Counted from the stretch's first letter, positions 34,568 through 43,117 are shown. The stretch is DNA of 64,000 nt from Bacillota bacterium (GCA_017889705.1 JAGGAB010000019.1:1-64000), one strand, 5' to 3'. The notes: generated from the letters alone by a model not told the origin. Numbers and translations are program-made.

Positions 34568-34765
34568 ATGAGTAGTATAGCTGATGTGAAGCGCTGGATT
34601 AGCAAAGACGAAAAAGAAGCCATAGTAGTATTATCAGGAGAATTCTGGCTTGTCCATATAGAAACCAAGAGCAGCAAAATGATTGGCCGGTCAATTGAAG
34701 AGGCCAGGGAAATCCTGAAAGAGCTAGACAAACATAATGATTTTATTGATTTGCAAGGTAATTAA
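34568..34765 (+). CDS. Hypothetical 65-aa protein
   Basis: ATG 34568 lies after AGAGGTGAA. A small mixed alpha/beta protein (EAIVVLSGEFWLVHIETKSSKMIGRSIEEAREILKEL) of unknown family. A GTG at 34556 sits inside the ribosome site and is unlikely. Confidence 0.6.
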   Translation: MSSIADVKRWISKDEKEAIVVLSGEFWLVHIETKSSKMIGRSIEEAREILKELDKHNDFIDLQGN

Positions 34766-34853
34766 AAATCGGCAATAACGCAGTTTTTATCCGTATGCCT
34801 GTCTACCCAAAAAGAAACGGACATGTAGATAAAAATTGACTTGCAGGCAAGGC

Positions 34854-34888
34854 AAAGATCCTGATACCGTAATCAGGGTCTTTTTTTG
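34854..34888 (+). terminator. Intrinsic terminator
   Basis: AGATCCTGAT, ACCGTA, ATCAGGGTCT with a run of Ts. Confidence 0.9.
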
Positions 34889-34973
34889 TTCTTGTTAATT
34901 ATTATTTGCAATTTCCAAAGATAGGAAAATCTGCTATAATAGAAATGAAAGTACGATAGGAGGAGTAATGTCT

Positions 34974-35210
34974 ATGAACAGGGCAACTTTTATCCGAATC
35001 TTAACAGCGATAAAATTGATCTCCAATAATGTAAGTGTCATTGAGAACTTTAATAATAAGGCACTGGTAACTATTCAAGTTCCCGAGATAGTCGGAGACT
35101 CCACCAAACAGTTGCGCTCCTTAAGCAAAATGCTGTCATATTGTTCGTATGTCAGCATAAAAGCAGAAGCTGGGGGACTTGTAATTACGCTGGAATTCGA
35201 TTGGGATTAA
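34974..35210 (+). CDS. Hypothetical 78-aa protein
   Basis: A promoter with TATAAT at 34935 and AGGAGGAG at 34958-34965 support it; ATG 34974 has the better spacing than ATG 34968. Helix-strand-helix-strand pattern (LTAIKLISNNVSVIENFNNKALVTIQVPE and SKMLSYCSYVSIKAEAGGLVITLEF). Family not recognised. Confidence 0.65.
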   Translation: MNRATFIRILTAIKLISNNVSVIENFNNKALVTIQVPEIVGDSTKQLRSLSKMLSYCSYVSIKAEAGGLVITLEFDWD

Positions 35211-35222
35211 AGGAAGGTAGCT

Positions 35223-35291
35223 ATGGCTGGCACTAAGTATTATGATGTTAAAATTGTTATGCTGTATAAATTAGAAAGAGTGGAAGCGTGA
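35223..35291 (+). CDS. Possible 22-aa peptide
   Basis: ATG 35223 follows AGGAAGG with good spacing and starts 13 bases after the previous stop. Product begins MAGTKYYDVKIVMLY. Too short to judge; it could be a decayed remnant. Confidence 0.25.
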   Translation: MAGTKYYDVKIVMLYKLERVEA

Positions 35292-35428
35292 AGGCTTGGC
35301 GTTAGGGAAAAGCGTCAGGTCTTTTTGTTTAACACCTGAACTCCTGCTTGGAACTACAGAGTATGCAAGTTAAACATCTTCAGGTATAATTAAAATATAT
35401 ATGCTAGCTGCAGAGAGGGCGTGTAAGA

Positions 35429-35617
35429 ATGGAAAGGAAATCTTCGCAATCTGTTGAAAAATTAAGCAGAATATCGCCGGTACTTCCCATTCGTTTTTTT
35501 AAACCGCTGCCTGATCAAAGTGACCTGCGAAAAAGAAAACAAAAAAATCCGCAGTTCGGCAAAGAAGATAAGCCGGCTGTGAAGCAGCAAGAAGGAGTAA
35601 TTGATCTTAAGGTGTAG
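35429..35617 (+). CDS. Hypothetical 62-aa basic protein
   Basis: GAGAGGGCG lies upstream of ATG 35429. A basic, Pro-rich, probably disordered protein (VLPIRFFKPLPDQSDLRKRKQKN). Family not recognised; it precedes the hydrolase gene by 49 bases. Confidence 0.5.
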   Translation: MERKSSQSVEKLSRISPVLPIRFFKPLPDQSDLRKRKQKNPQFGKEDKPAVKQQEGVIDLKV

Positions 35618-35666
35618 CAATATAGAAAATGTAAGTATTTGCCGTAATTAATATGGAGAGATTTTG

Positions 35667-36650
35667 ATGTACCAGGATACTGAATTACAAGCATTAAAAA
35701 GGAAGGTTTGGCTGCAAAGCAGTCTGGTGGCGCTCGCAATTGTGCTGGTTTTCTTCAGCCTTGTTAATGTTGGCGGCTTAGTGGCGGGAAATGCTTTTTA
35801 TAAGGAATTCTGCGTATGGCATACCCGGTATGGTTTGCAGAGATTTCAGCCGCTGAAGGCAGTTTTGGATGAGGGTATTCGGACCAAGAACTGGCAAAAT
35901 GTCAGTATCGAATCTAGGCTTGGTTATACCTTGCAAGGAACTTACCTGCCTAATCCCAGGCCGACCAAGCATACGGTTGTGTTTGTCCACGGCATTGCGG
36001 CAAATCGACTGATGGGACTGTGGTATGCACCGTTATACTGGCAGCTGGGCTACAACGTTTTGGTGTATGACTCCAGGGCATCAGGGGAAAGCGGGGGCGA
36101 CTCGGTAACCTGGGGATTTTACGAAAGATATGACCTTGACCAATGGATTGACTGGGTGCAGCAGCATAACCCCGGCGGCGTCATTGGTGTTCATGGGATG
36201 TCAATGGGAGCTGCCACCGCGCTCATGCATGCTGAACTGAATGAAAGTACGCACAAAGTGCGGTTTTATATTGCCGACAGTGCCTATTCTGATCTTGAAG
36301 AATTACTCGTTCAGCAGATTGATGCTGCGGTTCGGCTACATAATCCTACCTGGGTAAAACTTCTTTTATGGTATGCCGGCATTGCCGCTAACTGGCAATC
36401 GGGGTTTCGTTTTACAGATGTTTCACCTGTGCAGGCCGTACAGACGGTGACTACTCCGGTTTTGTATTTGCATGGAGGGGCAGATGTGCTGGTGCCTGCA
36501 GCCATGTGTGAGCAGCTGTATGCTGCTACCGGCGGCTATAAGGCCAAGCAGATATTTCCTAATGACGCTCATGTTATGGGCTATTTTAAGCATCAAGCCG
36601 AATACCGGCAGCAGATACTTAGTTTTATTAACCATATACCAAAGTCATAA
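35667..36650 (+). CDS. Membrane-anchored alpha/beta hydrolase
   Basis: The 327-residue protein has an N-terminal anchor (LVALAIVLVFFSLVNVGGLVAG), then an alpha/beta hydrolase domain. The oxyanion motif is VHGIAANR, the nucleophile Ser lies in GVHGMSMGAA, the Asp in HGGADVLVP and the His in NDAHVMGY. It resembles the YqkD/ABHD13-type extracytoplasmic serine hydrolases. The catalytic domain should face outside the cytoplasm; substrate unknown. GGAGAG precedes ATG. Confidence 0.88.
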   Translation: MYQDTELQALKRKVWLQSSLVALAIVLVFFSLVNVGGLVAGNAFYKEFCVWHTRYGLQRFQPLKAVLDEGIRTKNWQNVSIESRLGYTLQGTYLPNPRPTKHTVVFVHGIAANRLMGLWYAPLYWQLGYNVLVYDSRASGESGGDSVTWGFYERYDLDQWIDWVQQHNPGGVIGVHGMSMGAATALMHAELNESTHKVRFYIADSAYSDLEELLVQQIDAAVRLHNPTWVKLLLWYAGIAANWQSGFRFTDVSPVQAVQTVTTPVLYLHGGADVLVPAAMCEQLYAATGGYKAKQIFPNDAHVMGYFKHQAEYRQQILSFINHIPKS

Positions 36651-36727
36651 CATTTGATTCGCTTGATCTCGCTATCTTGCAGCTGTAAGCTGTTGAAATT
36701 ATTCAAAAAAGTAGAGGAGAATTGCCG

Positions 36728-38509
36728 ATGAAGAAGTTATTAACCGGGAATGAGGCTATCGCCCGCGGTGCCTATGAAGCTGGTGTGAAATATGCTTCCG
36801 CCTATCCGGGGACACCAAGCACTGAGATTCTTGAGAATATCGCAACCTACCAGGATGATATTCTGGCAGAATGGGCACCTAATGAAAAAGTTGCATTAGA
36901 AGCAGTTATTGGTGCGTCAGTAGCCGGTGCGAGATCAATTGCCTCCATGAAACATGTCGGGGTAAATGTGGCGGCAGATCCGCTATTTACTTACGCTTAT
37001 ACCGGGGTAAACGGCGGCATGGTGCTGGTTACCGCTGATGAGCCTGGTCAGCATTCTTCCCAAAACGAACAGGATAACCGCAATTATGCTAAATTTGCCA
37101 AGATCGCGATGCTAGAGCCGACAGACAGCCAGGAAGCTAAAGACATGACTAAGCTTGCCTTTGAAATCAGCGAAAAATATGACACCCCGGTACTTCTCCG
37201 GGTTACGACCAGGGTTTGCCATTCTAAGGCCATTGTCGAATGTGAAGACCGCAATGAGGTTGAAATAAAAACGTATGTAAAGAACACTAAGAAATATCTG
37301 ACTGTACCGATGCATGCGAGAATACTGCGCCTGAAAGTAGAAGAGCGGCTGCAAGCCCTTAAAAAGTTTTCCAATGAAACCAATCTTAATTATATTGAGT
37401 GGAATGATACCAAAATCGGCATTATCGCATCAGGCGGCTGCTGTAGTTATGCCAAAGAGGTGTTTGGCAATACGGCATCCTATTTAAAACTGGGTTTTAC
37501 CCATCCGCTGCCTGACGAGAAAATAAAAGAATTCTGCAGTAAAGTTGAAAAAGTTTATGTCATTGAAGAAAATGATCCGTATATTGAAGAGCAGGTGCGT
37601 ATTCTAGGTTTCAATTGTTTTGGCAAAGACCTGTTTCCATTCTGCGGTGAATTAACACCCGATGTTATTAGAAAAGCCGTTTTTGGCAAAGAAAATCCAG
37701 CGCTTGACTGTGATCAGGATAAGGTCGTTCCCAGGCCACCAACCCTGTGTGCCGGCTGTCCGCATCGCGGCTTCTTCTACACCATCGGCAAACGCAAAAA
37801 TCTCTTGATCTCCGGCGATATCGGTTGTTATACCTTGGGGTTTGCCGAGCCGTATAATGCCATGGATTATAATATTTGCATGGGTGCCAGTATTAGCGCC
37901 GGTCACGGAGCGCAGCAGGTGTTTGCCATGCAGAACCCCGCGCCGATGCGGACGGTTGCCGTCCTTGGGGACTCTACTTTCTTCCATACCGGCGTTAATT
38001 CTCTGCTACATGTAACCTATAATGGCAGCAACACTATCACCGTAATTCTTGACAACCGAATTACCGGGATGACAGGCCATCAGGAAAACCCAGGTTCAGG
38101 TTATACTTTGCAGGGCAAGCCAACCAAAGTCGTTGATATTGAAAAATTGGTAAGAGCCTGTGGTATTGACCAGGTAAAAGTCATAAACCCCAATGACCTC
38201 AAAGCCGTGGAAGACGCACTTGACTGGGCGCTCAGCCTGGACGAGCCGTCGGTAATCATCACCAGATGGCCATGTGTATTAAAGAAATTTTCTCCTGAAG
38301 ACAAAGAAGAATTTAAAGGCAGCTTTACCACCCGCTGTAAGATCGACCAGGACGCCTGCATTGGCTGTACGAAATGTGTTAAAACCGGCTGTCCGGCCAT
38401 ATATTTCGACAAAGCCAGCAAAAAATCGAGTATTGGCCTAGACTGCGTCGGTTGCGAAGTATGTCTGCAGGTTTGCCCGAAACTGGCTATTCAAAAGGAG
38501 GAAGCGTGA
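36728..38509 (+). CDS. iorA: Indolepyruvate:ferredoxin oxidoreductase, alpha subunit
   Basis: The 593-residue subunit starts with the pyrimidine-binding domain (LLTGNEAIARGAYEAGVKYASAYPGTPSTE) and has a TPP-binding domain in the C-terminal half (SGDIGCYTLG, GDSTFFHTG, ITGMTGHQENPG). Two 4Fe-4S clusters end it (CIGCTKCVKTGCP and CVGCEVCLQVCP). IorAB oxidatively decarboxylates aryl pyruvates to acyl-CoA and reduces ferredoxin, during aromatic amino-acid fermentation. ATG 36728 follows GAGGAGAA. iorB begins 2 bases downstream. Confidence 0.96.
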   Translation: MKKLLTGNEAIARGAYEAGVKYASAYPGTPSTEILENIATYQDDILAEWAPNEKVALEAVIGASVAGARSIASMKHVGVNVAADPLFTYAYTGVNGGMVLVTADEPGQHSSQNEQDNRNYAKFAKIAMLEPTDSQEAKDMTKLAFEISEKYDTPVLLRVTTRVCHSKAIVECEDRNEVEIKTYVKNTKKYLTVPMHARILRLKVEERLQALKKFSNETNLNYIEWNDTKIGIIASGGCCSYAKEVFGNTASYLKLGFTHPLPDEKIKEFCSKVEKVYVIEENDPYIEEQVRILGFNCFGKDLFPFCGELTPDVIRKAVFGKENPALDCDQDKVVPRPPTLCAGCPHRGFFYTIGKRKNLLISGDIGCYTLGFAEPYNAMDYNICMGASISAGHGAQQVFAMQNPAPMRTVAVLGDSTFFHTGVNSLLHVTYNGSNTITVILDNRITGMTGHQENPGSGYTLQGKPTKVVDIEKLVRACGIDQVKVINPNDLKAVEDALDWALSLDEPSVIITRWPCVLKKFSPEDKEEFKGSFTTRCKIDQDACIGCTKCVKTGCPAIYFDKASKKSSIGLDCVGCEVCLQVCPKLAIQKEEA

Positions 38510-38510
38510 G

Positions 38511-39080
38511 ATGGTGAAAAGCATTCTTTTGGTAGGAGTAGGCGGCCAGGGCACCATACTTGCCAGTAAGCTTCTGACAACCGGTTTGATGGAAGCCGGC
38601 TATGATGTGAAAATGAGCGAAATTCATGGTATGTCCCAGCGGGGCGGATCGGTATCTTCGCAAGTCCGCTATGGCGATAAAGTGGAAGCTTCGGTTATTG
38701 AGGTTGGCGGAGCTGATATCTTGGTGTCTTTTGAAAAAATGGAAGCCTTGCGCTGGTTGAAATATCTTAAGCCCTCAGGTAAAGTTGTGGTCAATGATTA
38801 TCAAATAAACTCAATGCCGATTCTTTCAGGAAAATTTGATTATCCGTCCGGAATATTGGAAGAGTTAGCAAGCAAGGCTCCGACAACAGTTGTTGATGCG
38901 GCGAAACATGCCACCGAAATTGGCAACCCTAAGGTAATGAACATTATTCTGCTTGGTACCATTATCAAAGCTATGGGACTCCAGGATATTGACTGGAAAA
39001 AAATTATCAGTGATAATGTTAAGGTGGAATTTGTGGAGTTAAACCTCAAAGCGCTTACGCTGGGCATGAGTTTAGTGTAA
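38511..39080 (+). CDS. iorB: Indolepyruvate:ferredoxin oxidoreductase, beta subunit
   Basis: The 189-residue gamma/beta-type 2-oxoacid oxidoreductase subunit has GVGGQGTILASKLLTTGLMEAGY near the start, SEIHGMSQRGGSVSSQVRYG and the DILVSFEKMEALR segment. It completes the IorAB enzyme with the gene immediately upstream. AAAGGAGGAAG precedes ATG 38511. Confidence 0.96.
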   Translation: MVKSILLVGVGGQGTILASKLLTTGLMEAGYDVKMSEIHGMSQRGGSVSSQVRYGDKVEASVIEVGGADILVSFEKMEALRWLKYLKPSGKVVVNDYQINSMPILSGKFDYPSGILEELASKAPTTVVDAAKHATEIGNPKVMNIILLGTIIKAMGLQDIDWKKIISDNVKVEFVELNLKALTLGMSLV

Positions 39081-39165
39081 ATGAGCGGCAGCCTGGCGAA
39101 GGAATTTGCTGGACAACGGCGAATAAATACTAACGGATAAATAGTTGACAGATGGAGGAAGTTAT

Positions 39166-39438
39166 ATGGTAATTGATGGAGTAAAAGTTACTGCAGATTC
39201 GGACATTACAGACCAGGAAATCCGGGACATTGTTGCTGAGGAGCTTAAGCTGTGGAAACGGCGGGGCAAAGACCTTGCTTCTGTCCAGTTAAGCATCCAG
39301 GATGACGAAATCGAGGTTAAGGCTATTGAGCGTTCCCCGATTAAACGGATACGCCGGATAACCGGATATCTAAGCACAGAAGATCGCTTCAATGCTTCTA
39401 AACAATCCGAATTATTAGACAGAGTTTCACATATGTAG
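39166..39438 (+). CDS. Hypothetical 90-aa protein with NrdD-like C-terminal motif
   Basis: ATG 39166 follows GGAGG with 7-base spacing. N-terminal two thirds is a small alpha/beta unit (DITDQEIRDIVAEELKLWKRRGKDLASVQLSIQDDEIEVKAIE). The end, RIRRITGYLSTEDRFNASKQSELLDRVSH, resembles a segment common to anaerobic ribonucleotide reductases, for which such short proteins are often named. It cannot be a functional reductase by size. Confidence 0.7.
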   Translation: MVIDGVKVTADSDITDQEIRDIVAEELKLWKRRGKDLASVQLSIQDDEIEVKAIERSPIKRIRRITGYLSTEDRFNASKQSELLDRVSHM

Positions 39439-39446
39439 CAAAGATT

Positions 39447-39490
39447 TCCGCGGTATCTGCACTATAGGCTATGCCGCGGATTTATTTGTT
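39447..39490 (+). terminator. Intrinsic terminator
   Basis: TCCGCGGTAT against ATGCCGCGGA followed by TTTATTTG. Confidence 0.8.
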
Positions 39491-39511
39491 CTGTAAGGAG
39501 CGAGGACAGTT

Positions 39512-40750
39512 ATGTTGTTTACAATCCATCCCAGTAATTTAGTGAGCGCATTATCGACAGCGCTGGAATTGTCGACAGACGGCATTTCTAAACACCATTG
39601 GCGAACAGCACTGATTGCCGGCCGGATTGCCCAGCATATTGGCCTGGAGGAATCACAGCAGCAAATACTGGTATATGCTGCCTTACTGCATGATATAGGC
39701 GCTGTGTCCAATTGGGCGGAAAGAAGGAAGCTGCAGGAGTTTAAGGTGGCGCAGGACATTTATCGCCATGCGGAAGAAGGCTATGAGCTATTAAAAGATT
39801 CACAGCAATTAGGCATGCTGGCTGAAACCATCAGACATCATCATGATCACTGGGAAGGCGCCAATCCATCCGGACTGGCGGGTAAAGATATTCCTATTAC
39901 CAGCCGAATAATCAACCTGGCTGACCGCCTGGAAATTTTGCTCAAAGACAATGTTTACATATTTGAACAGCGCCCTAACGTCTTATCTGCAATACGGGAG
40001 TTAAGCGGCCAGATGTTTGATCCTGATTTGGTCAAAGCTTTACATGAGTTTGCCCGTCAGGAAAGCTTTTGGCTGGATTTAATTAATCCCAGTTATTATC
40101 AGGACTTTTTCCGGCAGATTGATGGCTATGGCCGGATGGTATTCAATATGGACGATGTGATGAACATTGCCGGGATTTTTGCCACTATCATTGACCGGAC
40201 TAGCAGCTTTACTGGGATGCATTCCCGGGGCGTTGCGCAGGTTTCCGCACTACTCGCCAAAGCCAGAGGCTATAGCATGGAAGAAGTGAAATTAATTAAA
40301 ATTGCCGGATTGTTTCATGATTTGGGCAAATTGGCAATACCTAATGAACTCTTAGAAAATCCCAACAAGCTGACAGATAAAGAGTTTTCCATAATCAAGC
40401 AGCACCCTTATTACACCTACCGGATTCTTGAAAAAATCGACGGATTTTCCGTTGTTGCCGAATGGGCGGCTTTTCATCATGAGACCCTTGACGGCGCGGG
40501 TTATCCCTTCCGTATACCGGAAGCATCGCTGCGCTTGGGCTCAAGAATTGTCAGTGTGGCTGATGTTTTTGTGGCGCTAAGTGAAAACCGGCCATATCGC
40601 CAACCACTTGCCCTGGCTCAAGTCCAAAAAATCATGAAAGGCATGGCTGACAACCGGAAATTAGATGGAAGCGTTGTCGCCGATTTGTTTAGTGATATTG
40701 ATACCTTAAGCAGTGTGAGCGAGCAGGTTGTGCAAAGGAGCTGGCGGTAG
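39512..40750 (+). CDS. Tandem HD and HD-GYP phosphodiesterase-like protein
   Basis: The 412-residue protein has two HD domains. The first (about 20-170) shows LLHDIGAVSNWAERRKL and HHHDHWEGANPSG, with the GYP motif degenerate. The second (about 215-400) is a canonical HD-GYP: LFHDLGKLAIPNELLENPNKLT, IIKQHPYYTYRIL and FHHETLDGAGYPF. Such domains hydrolyse c-di-GMP or 3',3'-cGAMP. No receiver or sensor domain is present, so control must be intrinsic, perhaps by the first domain. AAGGAG precedes ATG. Confidence 0.9.
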   Translation: MLFTIHPSNLVSALSTALELSTDGISKHHWRTALIAGRIAQHIGLEESQQQILVYAALLHDIGAVSNWAERRKLQEFKVAQDIYRHAEEGYELLKDSQQLGMLAETIRHHHDHWEGANPSGLAGKDIPITSRIINLADRLEILLKDNVYIFEQRPNVLSAIRELSGQMFDPDLVKALHEFARQESFWLDLINPSYYQDFFRQIDGYGRMVFNMDDVMNIAGIFATIIDRTSSFTGMHSRGVAQVSALLAKARGYSMEEVKLIKIAGLFHDLGKLAIPNELLENPNKLTDKEFSIIKQHPYYTYRILEKIDGFSVVAEWAAFHHETLDGAGYPFRIPEASLRLGSRIVSVADVFVALSENRPYRQPLALAQVQKIMKGMADNRKLDGSVVADLFSDIDTLSSVSEQVVQRSWR

Positions 40751-40810
40751 CCAAGCACGCGGTCTGGTTGACTTTTCTAATGTCAAGGGGTAAAATGATA
40801 GTGTTCATTT

Positions 40811-40886
40811 GCCGGTATAGCTCAGCTGGTAGAGCAACGCTTTCGTAAAGCGTGGGTCACAGGTTCGAATCCTGCTATCGGCTCCA
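40811..40886 (+). tRNA. tRNA-Thr (anticodon CGT)
   Basis: 76 bases with 7-bp acceptor stem (GCCGGTA/TATCGGC), D arm AGCTCAGCTGGTAGAGC, anticodon stem ACGCT/AGCGT around loop TTCGTAA, T arm CAGGTTCGAATCCTG and encoded CCA. A strong terminator follows. Two decayed copies of its 3' half lie downstream at 41327 and 42343. Confidence 0.97.
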
Positions 40887-40896
40887 AAAGATGTAG

Positions 40897-40938
40897 TAAA
40901 ATCAAGCCTCCGCATTTCTGCGGGGGCTTGATTTTACG
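40897..40938 (+). terminator. Terminator after tRNA-Thr
   Basis: AAAATCAAGCC stem against GGCTTGATTTT, with an inner CCGC/GCGG extension. Confidence 0.88.
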
Positions 40939-41133
40939 TTAATGTGTGTCCAAAACTATGTGCAAGAAGTTTTAATACTACATATATTTGCCGAATTGCA
41001 AATAAGCGTGTATACCTGTCTTGCGATGGAGGAAATGGTTTATCGGAGAATTAACTATTGAATTACGCTTATAAATCTCTTTTTAATCATGATATAATTT
41101 ACTTAATAAATTTTGAAGAGAGGAGGGGCTTTT
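40939..41133. other. Upstream region of the leader-peptide gene
   Basis: AT-rich; GATATAAT at 41090 may be the -10 for the GG-leader peptide. No ORF seen. Confidence 0.4.
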
Positions 41134-41292
41134 GTGAGTGCCAAATCAACTAAGGAAAAGGTAGAGCAAGAAATAGCTCAAGAAGAATCAAATCAAGCAA
41201 ATAAGGATTTGCTTGATAGTGAGTTAAACAACGTAACCGGCGGTGCTTTTCCAACATCAGTAAATGATCAAATAACCGATTCAGTAACCTAA
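41134..41292 (+). CDS. Double-glycine leader peptide (bacteriocin/RiPP/pheromone-like precursor)
   Basis: GTG 41134 follows a strong AGGAGGGG. The 52-residue product has a charged helical leader (KSTKEKVEQEIAQEESNQANKD) ending in LLDSELNNVTGG, which matches the L-x(6)-E-L-x-x-V/I-x-G-G class recognised by PCAT/C39 peptidase-ABC exporters. The core after GG is 15 residues, AFPTSVNDQITDSVT, rich in Ser/Thr and free of Cys. No exporter or modifying enzyme is within the window. It lies between an intact tRNA-Thr and a tRNA remnant, suggesting acquisition. Confidence 0.7.
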   Translation: MSAKSTKEKVEQEIAQEESNQANKDLLDSELNNVTGGAFPTSVNDQITDSVT

Positions 41293-41326
41293 ATATGATA
41301 TTTGTTGTAAATGAATTTTGCGTTTA

Positions 41327-41377
41327 AGCACGTTCGTAAAGCGCGAGTCACAGCTCCAAAGCCTGCTAGCGACTTTA
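41327..41377 (+). pseudogene. Decayed 3' fragment of tRNA-Thr
   Basis: Ungapped alignment to the last 51 bases of the tRNA-Thr at 40811 gives 38 matches, including TTCGTAAAGCG, GTCACAG and CCTGCTA. The CCA end has drifted. A terminator follows directly. It is not a functional tRNA because the 5' half is absent. Confidence 0.8.
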
Positions 41378-41381
41378 GGAA

Positions 41382-41424
41382 AAATCAGGTTGGCAGATTG
41401 ATTGCAAACCTGATTTTTTATTTT
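41382..41424 (+). terminator. Terminator after the first tRNA remnant
   Basis: AAATCAGGTT and AACCTGATTT stem with an inner GCA/TGC pair and T tail. Its sequence is homologous to the terminator at 42390. Confidence 0.85.
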
Positions 41425-41631
41425 TGGTTTGTACGATTTTATAACCGTTTTTCTGTTGGGTTAATGTTTGTTTTAGCTAGTCCCGGCAGACTCAGGTTAA
41501 AACTAACAGGTTTTTACGTCTTGCTCTAGGGTGTAAATACAAGAAGGTATAGCTTATAGTCTTTATTAATTCTAAATAAAAAACAAATAAATCTATACGA
41601 TTTATTTGAAAAATGTTACTGGAGGGGAAAT

Positions 41632-42312
41632 ATGAACATATCATCGATAAGTAACAAATGGGCATCGGAATTAATAACTTCTATGAGAAATAACGCAAAA
41701 AATAATACTAATGATACATCAACTAATAATTTGGATGGGGTAGTCTACAGTAATGCTGATGGTGATACCTTTCAAATAACTACAAGAATGTATAAGGAAC
41801 CTGGCGAGCTAGCAGCATATCTGTATAACAAATTGGACACTAATGAAGATGATTCACTGACGATAGAGGAATTTTCATCTGCATTTGGCAATGTTATTAC
41901 TGACGAAATGTCCGAAAAAATTTACGAAAGTATGGATGCCGAAGGTGATGGTTTAGTGAGCATAACTGAATTTAGCACAGCTTTTGTAACTGCGTTGGAA
42001 TCTGAGCATCCTCCGTTTGAGGAGCAGTTAAAAGAAGAAGAAAAAGGTACGATAACCACAATAAACAGTTCAAAGGTGATGTTGGCACATTTGAAAAGCT
42101 TTATTAGCATGGACACCGATGGTGATGGTTTATTGAGCGTAGCGGAGTTTTCGGCAGCACGTCCTAGTGATATTACAGAGGCAATGTCCCAAAAACTCTT
42201 TGATAGTTTTGATACAGATGCTTCAAGTTCATTGACTGAATCTGAATATGAAACGGCTATGAGTAATGCTCCCTCTGACAAAGTGACTGTTTCTTCTACG
42301 ACTAAGGTTTAG
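41632..42312 (+). CDS. Four-EF-hand calcium-binding protein
   Basis: A 226-residue protein with four EF-hand loops: DTNEDDSLTIEEF (about 68), DAEGDGLVSITEF (about 100), DTDGDGLLSVAEF (about 162) and a weaker DTDASSSLTESEY (about 194). The first three hold the 1, 3, 5 and 12 oxygen ligands; the last has Ser replacing Gly. There is no signal peptide. Asn/Thr-rich N-terminus is disordered. GGAGGGG precedes ATG. Calcium-bound regulator or buffer; partner unknown. Flanked by tRNA remnants, AT-rich, likely acquired. Confidence 0.9.
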   Translation: MNISSISNKWASELITSMRNNAKNNTNDTSTNNLDGVVYSNADGDTFQITTRMYKEPGELAAYLYNKLDTNEDDSLTIEEFSSAFGNVITDEMSEKIYESMDAEGDGLVSITEFSTAFVTALESEHPPFEEQLKEEEKGTITTINSSKVMLAHLKSFISMDTDGDGLLSVAEFSAARPSDITEAMSQKLFDSFDTDASSSLTESEYETAMSNAPSDKVTVSSTTKV

Positions 42313-42342
42313 GTATTTGGTTTATTGGAGACTCTTAGCATA

Positions 42343-42380
42343 TTCGTTAAAAATATCAGGTTAAATTGTTGTTCGCTCCA
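42343..42380 (+). pseudogene. Second decayed tRNA-Thr 3' fragment
   Basis: TTCGTTAAA, then ATCAGGTT, then CGCTCCA preserve the order of the anticodon loop, T arm and CCA end of the tRNA-Thr, with two short deletions. The following terminator matches the one after the remnant at 41327. The match is weaker than for the first copy. Confidence 0.6.
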
Positions 42381-42389
42381 TAAAATAAC

Positions 42390-42420
42390 GGGTTTGCAGA
42401 TTGTCTGCAAACCTGTTTTT
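42390..42420 (+). terminator. Terminator after the second tRNA remnant
   Basis: GGTTTGCAGA, TTG, TCTGCAAACC with TGTTTTTATT. Confidence 0.88.
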
Positions 42421-42538
42421 ATTGATGACTTACTAAGTGCTATGGATTTTGAAACATTGCTATAATATTAATGCAGTATTATTAGGTAATTAGTAAAATT
42501 CTGCTGATTTCATACTAAGGATAAGAGAGGCGATTGTT

Positions 42539-43117
42539 TTGAAGAAATGGAATTTGTTATTTATAGTATTATTAGGGAGTTGCTGCTTTTTTAACAATGC
42601 ATTTGCGTCGTCTTTTCAAAAATTTGTTGATCGTCCAATTGAGCTTATTCCTGGTAAAATTACAGGATGTTTTCTGTGGCAGGATACAGAAGGCGTACAT
42701 CTACGAATGACAACCGACGGTAGTGTACATAGTTTCAGTGGAACTATAAGTACTGACGGCAAATTTGAGGATGTTTTTGGAAAATATGGAGACGATGGCG
42801 ACACATGCATTCAGGTGAATGATAAATATACGGAAATAACCTATGAAATTACAACTTCGGGCGATGAGCGAGCAATTGATTTTCATATAAGAAACGGAAA
42901 GAAAGTGACCTTCAAATTAATGATGGATGATAATGATATAAACCCGCAATATATAATTATTGGCAAAGAAGGATGGCATCCTACCGGTAATGAAGTTATT
43001 CTAAAGTATAAGAAGAACAATGAGGATAATATGCAAAATGTAGTTTCGCTTGAACGGCAAAGTTGGGGCACCAATCGGTATCCCGATAACAGATACTGGC
43101 ATGGGCCACGATGGTAG
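42539..43117 (+). CDS. Secreted hypothetical protein
   Basis: The 192-residue protein has a signal peptide (KKWNLLFIVLLGSCCFFNNAFA, cleavage near residue 23) and a beta-rich mature domain (GCFLWQDTEGVHLRMTTDGSVHSFSGTISTDGKF) with an Arg/Trp-rich tail (RYPDNRYWHGPRW). TTG start follows AGAGAGGCG. No family recognised. It lies downstream of the tRNA remnants. Confidence 0.75.
   Translation: MKKWNLLFIVLLGSCCFFNNAFASSFQKFVDRPIELIPGKITGCFLWQDTEGVHLRMTTDGSVHSFSGTISTDGKFEDVFGKYGDDGDTCIQVNDKYTEITYEITTSGDERAIDFHIRNGKKVTFKLMMDDNDINPQYIIIGKEGWHPTGNEVILKYKKNNEDNMQNVVSLERQSWGTNRYPDNRYWHGPRW

Noticed and set aside
41311-41529. 72-residue ORF spanning the tRNA remnant and its terminator
   Set aside because: Its frame runs through the decayed tRNA and hairpin, so coding is unlikely.
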